64,000 nt of DNA from Cohaesibacter gelatinilyticus (GTDB lineage Bacteria > Pseudomonadota > Alphaproteobacteria > Rhizobiales > Cohaesibacteraceae), in NCBI RefSeq assembly GCF_900215605.1, contig NZ_OBEL01000001.1:1178001-1242000 (forward strand), in the 5' to 3' direction. This document shows positions 35,542 to 45,055 of this stretch, one piece after another. Numbering within the stretch: the stretch's first letter is position 1; the number at the start of each line of letters is the position of its first letter. Below the pieces are notes generated by a model. It searched no databases, was not told the origin of the DNA, and saw only the letters and a list, made by a program, of their open reading frames with translations. The position numbers and the translations under genes were made by a program.

Positions 35542-36330
35542 ATGTCTAATACCAACGCAGCTCAGGAACCTTCGATGGAAGAAATCCTGGCGTCCATTCG
35601 CCGGATCATTTCAGATGAAGAAGCCGCCATCGGTGGTGATGAGACACCAGAGCCGGAAGTTGCTGCCGAGCCCGAAGTCGATCCGAATGCCGAAATGGGT
35701 CAAGACGATCTTGATGCTCTGTTTGATGCGCCTGCTCCAGTTGAAGAAGAGCCAGCAGAGGAAGAAGATGATATGGCAGCCATGATGGCAGCCATGGAAA
35801 CGGATTCTGCTGAAGGTGAGGTTGAAGAAGAGGAAGAAGTTCTGGACCTGCCGACCGAGTGGCAGGAACAGGATTTGGTCCAACCTCATGACGATGATTT
35901 GATGTTCATGGAAGAGCAGGAAGAAGAGCCTGCTCCGGAAACAGTTGCAGAAGCTACCCCAGAGCCGATAGCGGAACCAGATCCAACGCCCGAGTTGGAG
36001 CAAATGGTTCAGTCTACGCTGGAAGAGAAGGTACCATCTCTTCTGAAAGCCACGATTGAAACCGAGCCGACACCACTGGATAATTTGCCTGATGTTGAAA
36101 AAGGCATGCCGCTGGTATCAAATCAAACCAGTGAAGTGGTTACCAATGCTTTTGAAAATCTGACCCACACGATTCTGTCCAACAATACACGGACCATGGA
36201 AAATGTGGTGGAAGACATGCTGCGCCCCATGCTCAAGGCGTGGCTCGACCAGAATTTGCCGGTAATGGTAGAGCGTCTGGTGCGTGCAGAGATTGAGCGA
36301 GTGTCCCGGGGTGAGCAGCATTATCGCTGA
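35542..36330 (+). CDS. popZ: PopZ-family polar organizing protein (DUF2497)
   Basis: 262 residues from the ATG at 35542 (GTGAGG upstream). The N-terminal helix PSMEEILASIRRIISDEE is the conserved client-binding segment. A very acidic Pro/Glu/Asp-rich linker covers about 35-165, and the C-terminal oligomerisation helices (LTHTILSNNTRTMENVVEDM, LKAWLDQNLPVMVERLVRAE) close the protein. PopZ condenses at cell poles and anchors ParB and other proteins. The tolC-popZ-valS order is usual in alphaproteobacteria. Confidence 0.92.
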   Translation: MSNTNAAQEPSMEEILASIRRIISDEEAAIGGDETPEPEVAAEPEVDPNAEMGQDDLDALFDAPAPVEEEPAEEEDDMAAMMAAMETDSAEGEVEEEEEVLDLPTEWQEQDLVQPHDDDLMFMEEQEEEPAPETVAEATPEPIAEPDPTPELEQMVQSTLEEKVPSLLKATIETEPTPLDNLPDVEKGMPLVSNQTSEVVTNAFENLTHTILSNNTRTMENVVEDMLRPMLKAWLDQNLPVMVERLVRAEIERVSRGEQHYR

Positions 36331-36585
36331 TCACCCGCACCAACCTGAAATTACCTGGTTTTGTGGCAAATTTGCGCTGATTGCCTATTAAAGGTGGGCG
36401 ATTGGCGCATGGCTCGTCTCTGACGGTTGACAGACCGCCACAGAATGGGATTTACACCATACAAAGATATATTTGTGGTCGTTGCCTGCATGTTTGCAGG
36501 AATAAGGCATTTGCAGGCAAACCATAGGATTTGTTGACAGGTAGTGAGGGCGTGCATGCTCTCTTGCTTGCGATATGGAAGTGCA

Positions 36586-39444
36586 ATGCTGGAAAAAACA
36601 TTCGATGCGGCCAATGTGGAGCCGCGCCTGTATGAAGAGTGGGAAAAATCTGGTGCCTTCAATGCTGGCGCTGGTAAAAAGGATGGACAGGACAGTTTCT
36701 GCATCGTCATTCCACCACCGAATGTGACTGGTTCCCTGCATATGGGCCATGCACTGAACAACACTCTGCAAGATATCATGATCCGCTACCACCGTATGGG
36801 TGGCAAGGATGTTCTCTGGCAACCGGGTATGGATCACGCCGGTATTGCGACCCAGATGGTCGTAGAGCGTCAGCTGGCAGCCAATGGTGAGCCAGGCCGT
36901 CGTGATATGGGGCGTGAGGCCTTCCTTGAACGGGTTTGGAAATGGAAAGGCGAATCTGGCGGCACCATCTTCAATCAGCTTCGCCGATTGGGCGCGACAG
37001 CCGACTGGTCACGCGAACGTTTCACGATGGATGAAGGTTTGTCGAAAGCGGTTCAGAAGGTTTTTATTGAGCTTTATAATGATGGGCTGATTTATCGTGG
37101 CAAACGTCTCGTCAACTGGGACCCCAAATTCGAAACGGCAATTTCCGACCTCGAAGTGGAGAACAAGGAAGTTGACGGCCATATGTGGCATTTCAAATAT
37201 CCACTGGCTGGCGGCGAGACCTATACCTATGTTGAAAAGGATGAAGACGGCAACGTCGTTTTGGAAGAAGAGCGCGATTACATCTCGATCGCGACAACGC
37301 GACCCGAAACAATGCTCGGCGATGGTGCCGTTGCTGTCCATCCTTCTGATGAACGCTATGCACCGATTGTTGGCAAGCTTTGCGAAATCCCTGTTGGGCC
37401 GAAGGAGCATCGCCGCCTGATCCCGATCATCACCGATGAATATCCTGATCCGGATTTTGGTTCAGGTGCGGTGAAGATTACCGGTGCTCACGATTTCAAT
37501 GATTATGGTGTTGCTCGTCGCTGCGACATTCCTTGTTATCGCCTGATGGACACCAAAGCTGCCATGCGCGCAGATGGTGCTCCTTACGCGGAATGCGCAG
37601 AATTGGCTGTTGAGATCGCCAAAACCGGCAATCTGCCATCCGAGACAGAAGTTGATGCAATTAACTTGGTTCCTGATGAATATCGTGGTCTGAACCGGTT
37701 TGAAGCGCGCAAGCAGATTGTCGCTGCCATAAATGGGGAAGGTCTTTGCGTTTTCGCCAAGGATGACGAAGGCAATGACATTCCTTTTGTCGAGAACAAA
37801 AAGGTCATGCAACCATTCGGAGACCGGTCCGGTGTTGTTATTGAACCCATGCTGACCGATCAGTGGTTTGCTGATGCCAAGACCCTTGCGAAGCCCGCCA
37901 TTGCATCTGTAAAGGAAGGACGGACCAACTTCGTTCCGAAGAATTGGGAAAAGACTTATTTCGAATGGATGGAGAATATCGAGCCGTGGTGTATCTCCCG
38001 TCAGCTTTGGTGGGGGCATCAGATTCCGGCCTGGTATGGTCCGGAAGAATCCGTTTTTGTCGCCCATGACGAAACCGAAGCCATGGCTATGGCCAAAGAG
38101 AAATTTGGCAAAGAGGTTGAGTTGGTTCGTGATGAAGATGTTCTGGATACCTGGTTCTCATCTGCTCTTTGGCCATTTTCCACACTTGGCTGGCCTGACA
38201 AAACACCTCAGCTTGAGCGATATTATCAGACCGATGTCCTGGTGACTGGTTTTGATATCATTTTCTTCTGGGTTGCTCGCATGATGATGATGTCCCTTCA
38301 TTTCATGAAGGAAGAGCCATTCCATACCGTCTATGTTCATGCGCTGGTGCGCGATGAAAAAGGCGCCAAAATGTCCAAGTCCAAGGGCAATGTCATCGAT
38401 CCGTTGGATCTGGTAGACGAGTATGGAGCTGACGCTGTTCGCTTCACGCTGGCTGCAATGGCTGCTCAAGGTCGTGATATCAAGCTTGCCACCAGCCGGG
38501 TTGCCGGCTATCGCAACTTCGGTACAAAACTCTGGAATGCGACCCGTTTTACCCAGATGAATGGCTGCGCGCGCATTGAAGATTTTGACCCGAACGGCGT
38601 GAAGGAAATAGTTAACCGTTGGATCGTGACTGAGTTGGCCAAAACCGCCAAGGAAGTGTCCGAAGCCATCGAAACATATCGTTTCAACGATGCGGCCAAC
38701 GGACTTTATCGCTTTGTTTGGAATCTGTATTGCGATTGGTATATTGAGCTGACCAAGCCTATTCTCCAGGCAGAAGGTGAGAGTGGTGCCAAGACAGAGA
38801 CGCAGGCTTGCGTTGCCTGGGTTCTGGATCAGATCTGTGTGCTTCTGCATCCATTCATGCCTTTCATCACCGAAGAGCTCTGGGCGGAAACCGGTAAGAA
38901 CGGTCCAGTACGTGAAGGTTTGCTGATCCTTGAAAAATGGCCAAGCTATTCCATTGAAGACACCGGTGCTGCCGATGACATCAACTGGCTGGTTGATATC
39001 ATCACGGCAATCCGCTCCGTCCGTTCCGAGATGAACATAACGCCATCCACTCAATTGAAGCTGGAAATCGTGGGCGCGTCTGATCAGACCAAAGCCCGCC
39101 TGAAAGCTCAGGATGCAGTTATCAAGCGTCTGGCTCGTGCTGAAGAGATCAAGGTTTCAGCTGATGTACCACAAGGCTCAGCCCAAGTAGTCGTGGGTGA
39201 GGCTACCATTGCTCTGCCTCTGGCTGGCGTGATTGATCTGGATGCAGAAAAAGTCCGCCTGGAAAAAGAGATCGACAAGATCTCCAAGGTTGCGGCCAAA
39301 TTCTCCGGCAAGCTGAATAATGAGCGCTTCGTTGCCAATGCTCCAGCTGAAATAGTCGAAGAGCAGAAGAGTAAACTGGCTGAACAAGAAGCTCTGAAAG
39401 CCAAAGTTCAGGAAGCTCTGAATCGTATCATGGCTGCTCTTTAA
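36586..39444 (+). CDS. valS: Valyl-tRNA synthetase
   Basis: 952 residues from the ATG at 36586 (GGAAG upstream). Class I signatures: PPPNVTGSLHMGHAL (HIGH-type) and GAKMSKSKGNVIDP (KMSKS). The editing domain (IATTRPETMLGD ... GTKITGAHDFND-like VKITGAHDFNDY) and a C-terminal coiled-coil arm (VRLEKEIDKISKVAAKFSGK) are present. Charges tRNA-Val. No T-box leader is seen in the 255 bases upstream, as expected for this group. Confidence 0.97.
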   Translation: MLEKTFDAANVEPRLYEEWEKSGAFNAGAGKKDGQDSFCIVIPPPNVTGSLHMGHALNNTLQDIMIRYHRMGGKDVLWQPGMDHAGIATQMVVERQLAANGEPGRRDMGREAFLERVWKWKGESGGTIFNQLRRLGATADWSRERFTMDEGLSKAVQKVFIELYNDGLIYRGKRLVNWDPKFETAISDLEVENKEVDGHMWHFKYPLAGGETYTYVEKDEDGNVVLEEERDYISIATTRPETMLGDGAVAVHPSDERYAPIVGKLCEIPVGPKEHRRLIPIITDEYPDPDFGSGAVKITGAHDFNDYGVARRCDIPCYRLMDTKAAMRADGAPYAECAELAVEIAKTGNLPSETEVDAINLVPDEYRGLNRFEARKQIVAAINGEGLCVFAKDDEGNDIPFVENKKVMQPFGDRSGVVIEPMLTDQWFADAKTLAKPAIASVKEGRTNFVPKNWEKTYFEWMENIEPWCISRQLWWGHQIPAWYGPEESVFVAHDETEAMAMAKEKFGKEVELVRDEDVLDTWFSSALWPFSTLGWPDKTPQLERYYQTDVLVTGFDIIFFWVARMMMMSLHFMKEEPFHTVYVHALVRDEKGAKMSKSKGNVIDPLDLVDEYGADAVRFTLAAMAAQGRDIKLATSRVAGYRNFGTKLWNATRFTQMNGCARIEDFDPNGVKEIVNRWIVTELAKTAKEVSEAIETYRFNDAANGLYRFVWNLYCDWYIELTKPILQAEGESGAKTETQACVAWVLDQICVLLHPFMPFITEELWAETGKNGPVREGLLILEKWPSYSIEDTGAADDINWLVDIITAIRSVRSEMNITPSTQLKLEIVGASDQTKARLKAQDAVIKRLARAEEIKVSADVPQGSAQVVVGEATIALPLAGVIDLDAEKVRLEKEIDKISKVAAKFSGKLNNERFVANAPAEIVEEQKSKLAEQEALKAKVQEALNRIMAAL

Positions 39445-39472
39445 GAGCGTCGATGAAGTCATGATCTTGTTA

Positions 39473-39506
39473 AGCCCCGGCAGAGTTTCACTGACCGGGG
39501 CTTTTT
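39473..39506 (+). terminator. Intrinsic terminator after valS
   Basis: Eight-base arms agccccgg (39473-39480) and ccggggct (39495-39502), then five T. Confidence 0.9.
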
Positions 39507-39607
39507 GATACTCAATATATCCGAAGCTTTCCTAAGGTTTTGACAGTATCAGTTACTGAAAACCAAATAGGATGTGTGAAGGTAGATGGAATGTACAAAG
39601 GTGAGAA

Positions 39608-40234
39608 ATGACATTTTCCAATCCAAAAATTCTTTTTGTAATGGCGGCTTCTGCGGAATATGGAGCGCAATTGCAGCAGCTGATAAAGCCTTTGATGATT
39701 GGTGTGGGCCCGGTTGAGGCAGCTGTGAATTTGACAGCGGAATTGGCAAATTTGACCCATCAGGGTAAAAAACCGGATCTGATAGTCTCACTTGGATCTG
39801 CCGGATCGCAGCATTTGAAACAAACTGAAGTCTATCAAGCTGCCAGCCTGTCCTACCGGGATATGGATGCATCAGCACTAGGTTTCGAAAAGGGAACAAC
39901 GCCTTTCCTCGATATCCCGGCAATTGTGGAAATGGAACATTTTCTGAGTTCCGTACCAAAGGCCTCTCTTTCCACCGGTGCGAATATCGTTTCCGGGGAA
40001 GATTATGAAGCAATCAATGCAGAGATGGTGGATATGGAAAGCTTTGCCATCTGGCGCGTTTGTGAAAAATTCGCTATGCCAATGATTGGATTGCGCGGTA
40101 TCTCTGATGGAGAGAAAGAGCTGCAGCAGATTTCTGACTGGACAGAATATCTGCACATAATCGATGAAAAACTCGGCCTGGTTCTTCAGGAAATGAAGCG
40201 CGAATTTGGTGGCTGGCAGGACTGTCTTGCCTAA
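39608..40234 (+). CDS. 5'-methylthioadenosine/S-adenosylhomocysteine nucleosidase-like protein
   Basis: 208 residues of the PNP/UDP-phosphorylase fold. Seen are GVGPVEAAVNLTAEL, SLGSAGSQ, the ribose-binding VDMESFAIWRVCEKF and the catalytic Asp region GLRGISDG. A DW-containing loop near the C-terminus (ISDWTEYL) is common in alphaproteobacterial members. Hydrolyses MTA and/or SAH to adenine, recycling the products of SAM-dependent reactions. AAGGTGAG precedes the ATG. Confidence 0.9.
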   Translation: MTFSNPKILFVMAASAEYGAQLQQLIKPLMIGVGPVEAAVNLTAELANLTHQGKKPDLIVSLGSAGSQHLKQTEVYQAASLSYRDMDASALGFEKGTTPFLDIPAIVEMEHFLSSVPKASLSTGANIVSGEDYEAINAEMVDMESFAIWRVCEKFAMPMIGLRGISDGEKELQQISDWTEYLHIIDEKLGLVLQEMKREFGGWQDCLA

Positions 40235-40308
40235 GATCACCGCGTTTCTGTTCTATTTCAAAGATGTTTTGTCGACACTATAGGAGCGTTGAAAGAATTG
40301 AAAAACAA

Positions 40309-40339
40309 AGGCTCCGATGTTTATCGTTGGAGCTTTTTG
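40309..40339 (+). terminator. Intrinsic terminator after nucleosidase gene
   Basis: Arms gctccgatg (40311-40319) and cgttggagc (40325-40333), including wobble pairs, then five T. Confidence 0.75.
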
Positions 40340-40418
40340 TTGCTTGAGCAAGAAACGGGCTGCAGGTAGGGCATCTTCCGACTAGCCTTGCTTCCATCAT
40401 CAAATTAAGGAGGCAAAC

Positions 40419-40889
40419 GTGGCTTTTCAGGTTAGAGGATTGGACCCAAAACCTTTTCAGAAATACTATGGCAAAAGCGAGGAAGAGCTGAAGTCGCTCG
40501 GAATTATTCGCTATCAAGTTGATGAATATCCGGGTTATCCAGATAGAGTGACCTTGAGTGAAGTGGAGGCTGGGGGGACGGTGTTGCTCATGAATTATGA
40601 GCACCTGCCAGTCGCGTCTCCTTATCGTTCAAGACATGCCATCTTCGTGCAAGAAGGTGCTCGGGAGGCAGATCTTGTGATCGACAAGGTACCAGACTCA
40701 TTGGCTACACGCATTCTGTCACTGCGTGCATTCGATGAAAATGATCATATCGTAGAAGCTGATCTTGCTGAGGGTGAGGCTATAGAGCCTACAATCCTCA
40801 GAATGTTGGGAAATACGGATGTTCAATATATCCATGCTCACTACGCCCAACGAGGCTGTTATGCCGCACTGATTGAGCGGAATGCGTAG
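40419..40889 (+). CDS. DUF1203 domain protein
   Basis: 156 residues from a GTG with a strong AAGGAGG site. The pattern of YQVDEYPGYPDRVTLSEVEAG, YRSRHAIFVQEGA and YIHAHYAQRGCYAALIER is that of DUF1203, a small soluble family of unknown function. The conserved central HAIFV and terminal H-x-H/C residues could form an active site. Monocistronic by its surroundings. Confidence 0.85.
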   Translation: MAFQVRGLDPKPFQKYYGKSEEELKSLGIIRYQVDEYPGYPDRVTLSEVEAGGTVLLMNYEHLPVASPYRSRHAIFVQEGAREADLVIDKVPDSLATRILSLRAFDENDHIVEADLAEGEAIEPTILRMLGNTDVQYIHAHYAQRGCYAALIERNA

Positions 40890-40891
40890 AG

Positions 40892-40920
40892 AAAAAGCCT
40901 GCGTCTTTTGACGCAGGCTT
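40892..40920 (-). terminator. Shared terminator between convergent genes
   Basis: Eleven-base perfect arms aagcctgcgtc (40895-40905) and gacgcaggctt (40910-40920) around tttt. On the minus strand a T-run follows, terminating the DUF815 gene; on the plus strand it follows the DUF1203 gene but has no T-run. Confidence 0.85.
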
Positions 40921-40947
40921 ATGTTTGGATATTTGGTCAAGTATAGC

Positions 40948-41826
40948 TTAACCCAGTACAACACCCTTTTGGCCCGCCAAATCCTGAATGAATTGCCATG
41001 CTACACGGCCGGAGCGGGAACCTCTGGTCATGGCCCATTCCAGAGCGCTGGCACGAAGCTCGTCTGCATCGATTTGGATGTGATATTCCACAACATAACC
41101 ATTGACCATGGAGAGGTAATCGTCCTGGGAGCAATTGTGAAATCCGATCCAAAGGCCAAAGCGGTCGGACAGCGAGACTTTCTCCTGTACGGATTCGCTC
41201 GGATTGATGGAGGTTGAACGCTCGTTTTCGATCATATCGCGCGGCATCAGGTGGCGGCGATTGGATGTTGCATAGAAGAGAACGTTGGTAGGGCGGCCTT
41301 CAATACCACCATCCAGAACCGCTTTGAGCGATTTATAGGCATTTTCTCCACTGTCGAAAGACAGATCATCGCAGAAAAGAATACAACATTCTTCGCGCTC
41401 GCGCAGAATGTTCATCAAAATAGGGAGCGATTCGATATCTTCTCGGCTGATTTCGATCAGCTTGAGGTTTTTCTCGTCATCATCTTTTTCCGCATTCACC
41501 GTTGCATGAGCAGCTTTGACCAGGGAGCTTTTGCCCATGCCACGTGCGCCCCACAAAAGAGCGTTGTTGGCAGGAAAGCCATTTGCGAAACGACGAGTGT
41601 TTTCGAGCACCATATCGCGATTGCGATCAATGCCTTTCAGCAGGCCCAGATCCACACGATTGATGTGTTTGACGGGGGCAAGATGCGGGTAGGGTTCGGT
41701 ATGCCATACAAATCCGTCAGCACCATCCAGTCTTGGCTTGGGTGCTTTTTCTGGAACAGCACGCTCCAGCACCTTGTGGATTTTTTTCAGGCTTTTGACG
41801 ATGGATTTCAACTCATTCGAAGACAT
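40948..41826 (-). CDS. DUF815 family AAA ATPase
   Basis: 292 residues. Walker A in LLWGARGMGKSSLVKA, Walker B in CCILFCDDLSFD, an arginine-finger-like RSGRVAWQFIQD at the C-terminus, and FYATSNRRHLMPRDM matching sensor 1 are typical of DUF815. Function of the family is unknown. AGGGGGC precedes the ATG. It diverges from yajC, the usual neighbourhood in Rhizobiales. Confidence 0.9.
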   Translation of the reverse strand: MSSNELKSIVKSLKKIHKVLERAVPEKAPKPRLDGADGFVWHTEPYPHLAPVKHINRVDLGLLKGIDRNRDMVLENTRRFANGFPANNALLWGARGMGKSSLVKAAHATVNAEKDDDEKNLKLIEISREDIESLPILMNILREREECCILFCDDLSFDSGENAYKSLKAVLDGGIEGRPTNVLFYATSNRRHLMPRDMIENERSTSINPSESVQEKVSLSDRFGLWIGFHNCSQDDYLSMVNGYVVEYHIQIDADELRASALEWAMTRGSRSGRVAWQFIQDLAGQKGVVLG

Positions 41827-42070
41827 GAAGCCCCCTTAATTATCTTCTGGACTGATAAGTGCTGAAAAACTCTGAAAATCAGGTCATTTAAGACCTCAAA
41901 GACCTTTCAACTTGGTCCAAGGAACACTATTTGTATCCATTGATTACCAGAGATGGGCGCAGAGTCCAGCCTGCTATTTGCAAAGCTGTGCTGGGCCGCT
42001 ATAGTCCGCTCAACCATAATTCGGATCAGGCATTCATGAAGCGCGCCGATCCCACGCCAAGGAGCAAACA

Positions 42071-42406
42071 ATGTTCGTTACGCCCGCTTACGCACAGGCA
42101 GCCGGAGCCGCTGGTACCTCTGATTTTCTTGTTTCAGTTGTCCCCTTCATCTTGATCTTTGTGATCATGTATTTCCTGATCATCCGTCCTCAGCGGACCC
42201 AGATGAAAAAACATGCGGAAATGATTGCAGCAGTGCGTCGTGGTGATACCATCGTGACTTCCGGTGGTTTGGTGGCAAAAGTGACAAAAGTGGTCGATGA
42301 TGCCGAAGTGCAGGCTGAGATTGCCGAAGGCGTAAAGGTCAAGATCATGCGTAAGGCCATAGCCGAGCTGCGCTCCAAAGGAGAACCAGCAGGCGACGCC
42401 TCCTGA
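42071..42406 (+). CDS. yajC: Preprotein translocase subunit YajC
   Basis: 111 residues. One N-terminal membrane segment (about 22-40, VVPFILIFVIMYFLIIRPQ) is followed by the family motif RPQRTQMKKHAEMIAAVRRGD and a small cytoplasmic beta domain (TSGGLVAKVTKV). It is an accessory factor of the Sec holotranslocon, forming a complex with SecDF. AAGGAG lies upstream. secD follows after 79 bases holding a strong hairpin. Confidence 0.95.
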   Translation: MFVTPAYAQAAGAAGTSDFLVSVVPFILIFVIMYFLIIRPQRTQMKKHAEMIAAVRRGDTIVTSGGLVAKVTKVVDDAEVQAEIAEGVKVKIMRKAIAELRSKGEPAGDAS

Positions 42407-42439
42407 TTACCAAATTTTGATATGAAGACCGTGATAGGT

Positions 42440-42470
42440 GCGACCCGCTTAGCGGGTCGCTCTTTCTTCC
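42440..42470 (+). terminator. Terminator-like hairpin between yajC and secD
   Basis: Nine-base perfect arms gcgacccgc (42440-42448) and gcgggtcgc (42452-42460) with loop tta, then a T-rich but interrupted tctttctt. It may attenuate transcription from yajC into secD. Confidence 0.6.
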
Positions 42471-42485
42471 GGAACGGATAGTCGT

Positions 42486-44093
42486 ATGTTACATTTTGCT
42501 CGATGGAAGGTTGGCTTGATATTGCTGACAATCGTCTTCGGACTTTTGTTTGCGTTGCCCAACCTGTTTTCCGAAAAAACACTCTCAAGTTTGCCGGATT
42601 GGTTGCCCAAGCAGCAGCTGGTTTTGGGTCTTGATTTGCAGGGTGGTTCGCACATTCTTCTGCAGGTGGAAGAAGCTGGAGTTATCAAGGAGCGCCTTGA
42701 GGTTCTTCGCGGTGACGTACGCTCTGTCTTACGGGAAGATAAAATTGGTTATACCGGTCTTGCGATCAAGGATAACTCCGTTCAGGTTCGAGTCCGTGAC
42801 GTCACCAAGCTCGAAGAGGCGCGGACCAAGGTTCGTACTCTGGTACAGCCAATCACTCAGTCTCTACTGGGTGGTGGTGGCGCACTGGAAAGCAGCTTGG
42901 AAACCACAGAAGATGGTGTGCTTCGTCTGACTTTGACACCTGAAGGCATCGAGTCTCGCGTTAATGCTGCGGTTTCCCAGTCCATCGAGGTGATCCGTCG
43001 CCGCGTGGATGAGTTGGGCACCACCGAACCATCCATTCAGCGTGAAGGAAATAGTCGCATTTTGGTTCAGGTGCCTGGTTTACAGGATTCCGATCGCCTG
43101 AAAACCATCCTTCAGTCCACCGCCAAACTAACCTTCCGCCTGGTTGATGTATCCAATTCAGTGGATGAAGCCATAACAGGTCGCCCACCTCTGGATAGTG
43201 AAGTTCTTTATTCCGCTGATGACCCTCCGGTTCCCTATCTGGTGAAAAAACGCGTTCTGATTTCCGGTGACGAATTGGATGATGCTCAGCCAACCTTTGA
43301 CCAGCAGACCAATGAGCCAGTAGTTTCCTTCCGGTTCAATACGTCTGGAGCACGTAAATTCGGTCGTGTTACTCAGCAAAATGTCGGACTGCCATTTGCC
43401 ATCGTTCTTGATGATGAAGTCATTTCTGCGCCGCGCATCAACGAGCCAATTCTGGGAGGGTCCGGCATTATTTCCGGTTCCTTCACAGTGGAAAGTGCCA
43501 ATGACCTCGCTGTTCTGATGCGCGCTGGGGCTTTGCCTGCTGATTTGACCATCATTGAGGAGCGTACAGTTGGCCCCGGTCTAGGGAAAGACTCCATCGA
43601 AGCTGGCGAGATTGCCGGTATTGTCGGCGCAATTGCTGTGGTGGTCTTCATGTTCCTAAGCTATGGTTTGTTTGGTCTGTTTGCCAATCTGGCATTGATT
43701 GCCAACATCACGTTGATTCTTGGTGCTTTGTCGGCACTTGGTGCGACACTAACCCTGCCAGGGATCGCGGGCATCGTGTTGACTGTGGGCATGGCTGTAG
43801 ATGCCAATGTGTTGATCTATGAGCGTATCCGCGAAGAAAATCGATATGGTCGCTCTACTATCGCCGCTATTGATGCGGGCTATAGCCGTGCATTGGGTAC
43901 CATTCTGGATGCCAATATCACAACTTTCATTGCCGCAATTATTCTGTTCTCGCTGGGATCAGGACCTGTCCGCGGTTTTGCGGTTACATTGGCCATCGGT
44001 ATTGTAACCACTGTCTTCTCCGCCTTTACATTCAACCGCCTGCTGGTGGCTGGCTGGGTTAAATCCCGCCGCCCATCTGAGCTGCCAATTTAA
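42486..44093 (+). CDS. secD: Protein translocase subunit SecD
   Basis: 535 residues. One N-terminal membrane segment is followed by a large periplasmic domain. LGLDLQGGSHILLQV is the conserved start, and the P1 base includes DELGTTEPSIQREG. Five C-terminal segments follow, with GLFGLFANLALIANI and the signature VDANVLIYERIREE. SecD with SecF uses proton motive force to help pull proteins across the inner membrane. Confidence 0.97.
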   Translation: MLHFARWKVGLILLTIVFGLLFALPNLFSEKTLSSLPDWLPKQQLVLGLDLQGGSHILLQVEEAGVIKERLEVLRGDVRSVLREDKIGYTGLAIKDNSVQVRVRDVTKLEEARTKVRTLVQPITQSLLGGGGALESSLETTEDGVLRLTLTPEGIESRVNAAVSQSIEVIRRRVDELGTTEPSIQREGNSRILVQVPGLQDSDRLKTILQSTAKLTFRLVDVSNSVDEAITGRPPLDSEVLYSADDPPVPYLVKKRVLISGDELDDAQPTFDQQTNEPVVSFRFNTSGARKFGRVTQQNVGLPFAIVLDDEVISAPRINEPILGGSGIISGSFTVESANDLAVLMRAGALPADLTIIEERTVGPGLGKDSIEAGEIAGIVGAIAVVVFMFLSYGLFGLFANLALIANITLILGALSALGATLTLPGIAGIVLTVGMAVDANVLIYERIREENRYGRSTIAAIDAGYSRALGTILDANITTFIAAIILFSLGSGPVRGFAVTLAIGIVTTVFSAFTFNRLLVAGWVKSRRPSELPI

Positions 44094-44111
44094 ACGCCGG
44101 AGGATCACAAA

Positions 44112-45053
44112 ATGAAACCACTTCGTCTGGTTCCGGACGGAACCAATATCCGGTTCATGACCCACCGCCGTTGGAGTTTCCCGCTGTCAGTTGTTCTGAT
44201 CGTGGCGTCTCTTGCTCTCTATGGCGTGTTCAACCTCAATTTTGGTATCGACTTTAAAGGCGGTACCTTAATTGAGATTAAGACAGCAGAAGATATTGCC
44301 GACCTTGGTGATATTCGTGGCAAGTTGAATGATTTGCGCCTCGGTGATGTCGAGGTTCAGGAATTCGGCGCACCAAATGACGTTCTTATCCGGGTGGAAA
44401 CTCAGGAAGGCGGCGAGCAAGCTCAGCAGGCCGTTGTCAATCAGGTCAAAGCAACATTGGGTGATAAAGTAACCTATCGCCGAGTCGAAGTTGTTGGCCC
44501 GCGTGTGTCTGGTGAACTGGCTTCTGCCGGCAGCATTGCAGTTCTATCTGCGCTGTTTGCTGTTCTTGTTTATATCTGGTTCCGGTTTGAGTGGCAGTTT
44601 GCATTGGGTGCAGTTATGGCAACCACTCACGACGTTATCCTGACAATTGGCATGTTTGCAGCTCTCGGGTTGGAGTTCAACCTTTCATCCATCGCCGCTA
44701 TTCTGACCATCGTTGGTTATTCGCTCAACGATACCGTGGTTGTTTATGATCGTATTCGTGAGAATTTACGCAAATACAAAAAGAAAGAATTGAAGGACAT
44801 CCTCGACCTTTCCATCAACCAGACTCTGTCTCGTACGGTTCTGACTTCGGTTACCACTTTGCTGGCGCTAGGCTCGCTCTATGTCTTGGGTAGTGCGGTT
44901 ATTAAAAGCTTCACCTTCGCTATGATCTGGGGCGTGTTTGTGGGTACTTATTCTTCGGTCTTCATGGCTGCGCCATTGCTTATCTTCCTTAAATTGCGCC
45001 CTGAGCATATGCAGGAGCAAAAGGATGAAGGCACGGAAGAGGCGAGTGCCTGA
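44112..45053 (+). CDS. secF: Protein translocase subunit SecF
   Basis: 313 residues. FGIDFKGGTLIEI near the N-terminus, VGPRVSGELASAG, and the six-segment core with YSLNDTVVVYDRIRENLRK are diagnostic. Encoded 18 bases after secD with GGAGG upstream. Works with SecD and YajC. Confidence 0.97.
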   Translation: MKPLRLVPDGTNIRFMTHRRWSFPLSVVLIVASLALYGVFNLNFGIDFKGGTLIEIKTAEDIADLGDIRGKLNDLRLGDVEVQEFGAPNDVLIRVETQEGGEQAQQAVVNQVKATLGDKVTYRRVEVVGPRVSGELASAGSIAVLSALFAVLVYIWFRFEWQFALGAVMATTHDVILTIGMFAALGLEFNLSSIAAILTIVGYSLNDTVVVYDRIRENLRKYKKKELKDILDLSINQTLSRTVLTSVTTLLALGSLYVLGSAVIKSFTFAMIWGVFVGTYSSVFMAAPLLIFLKLRPEHMQEQKDEGTEEASA

Positions 45054-45055
45054 CG

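Noticed and set aside
36331-36585. T-box-like leader upstream of valS
   Set aside because: Short repeats such as tttgcagg occur, but there is no T-box sequence or specifier hairpin, and such leaders are not expected in alphaproteobacteria.
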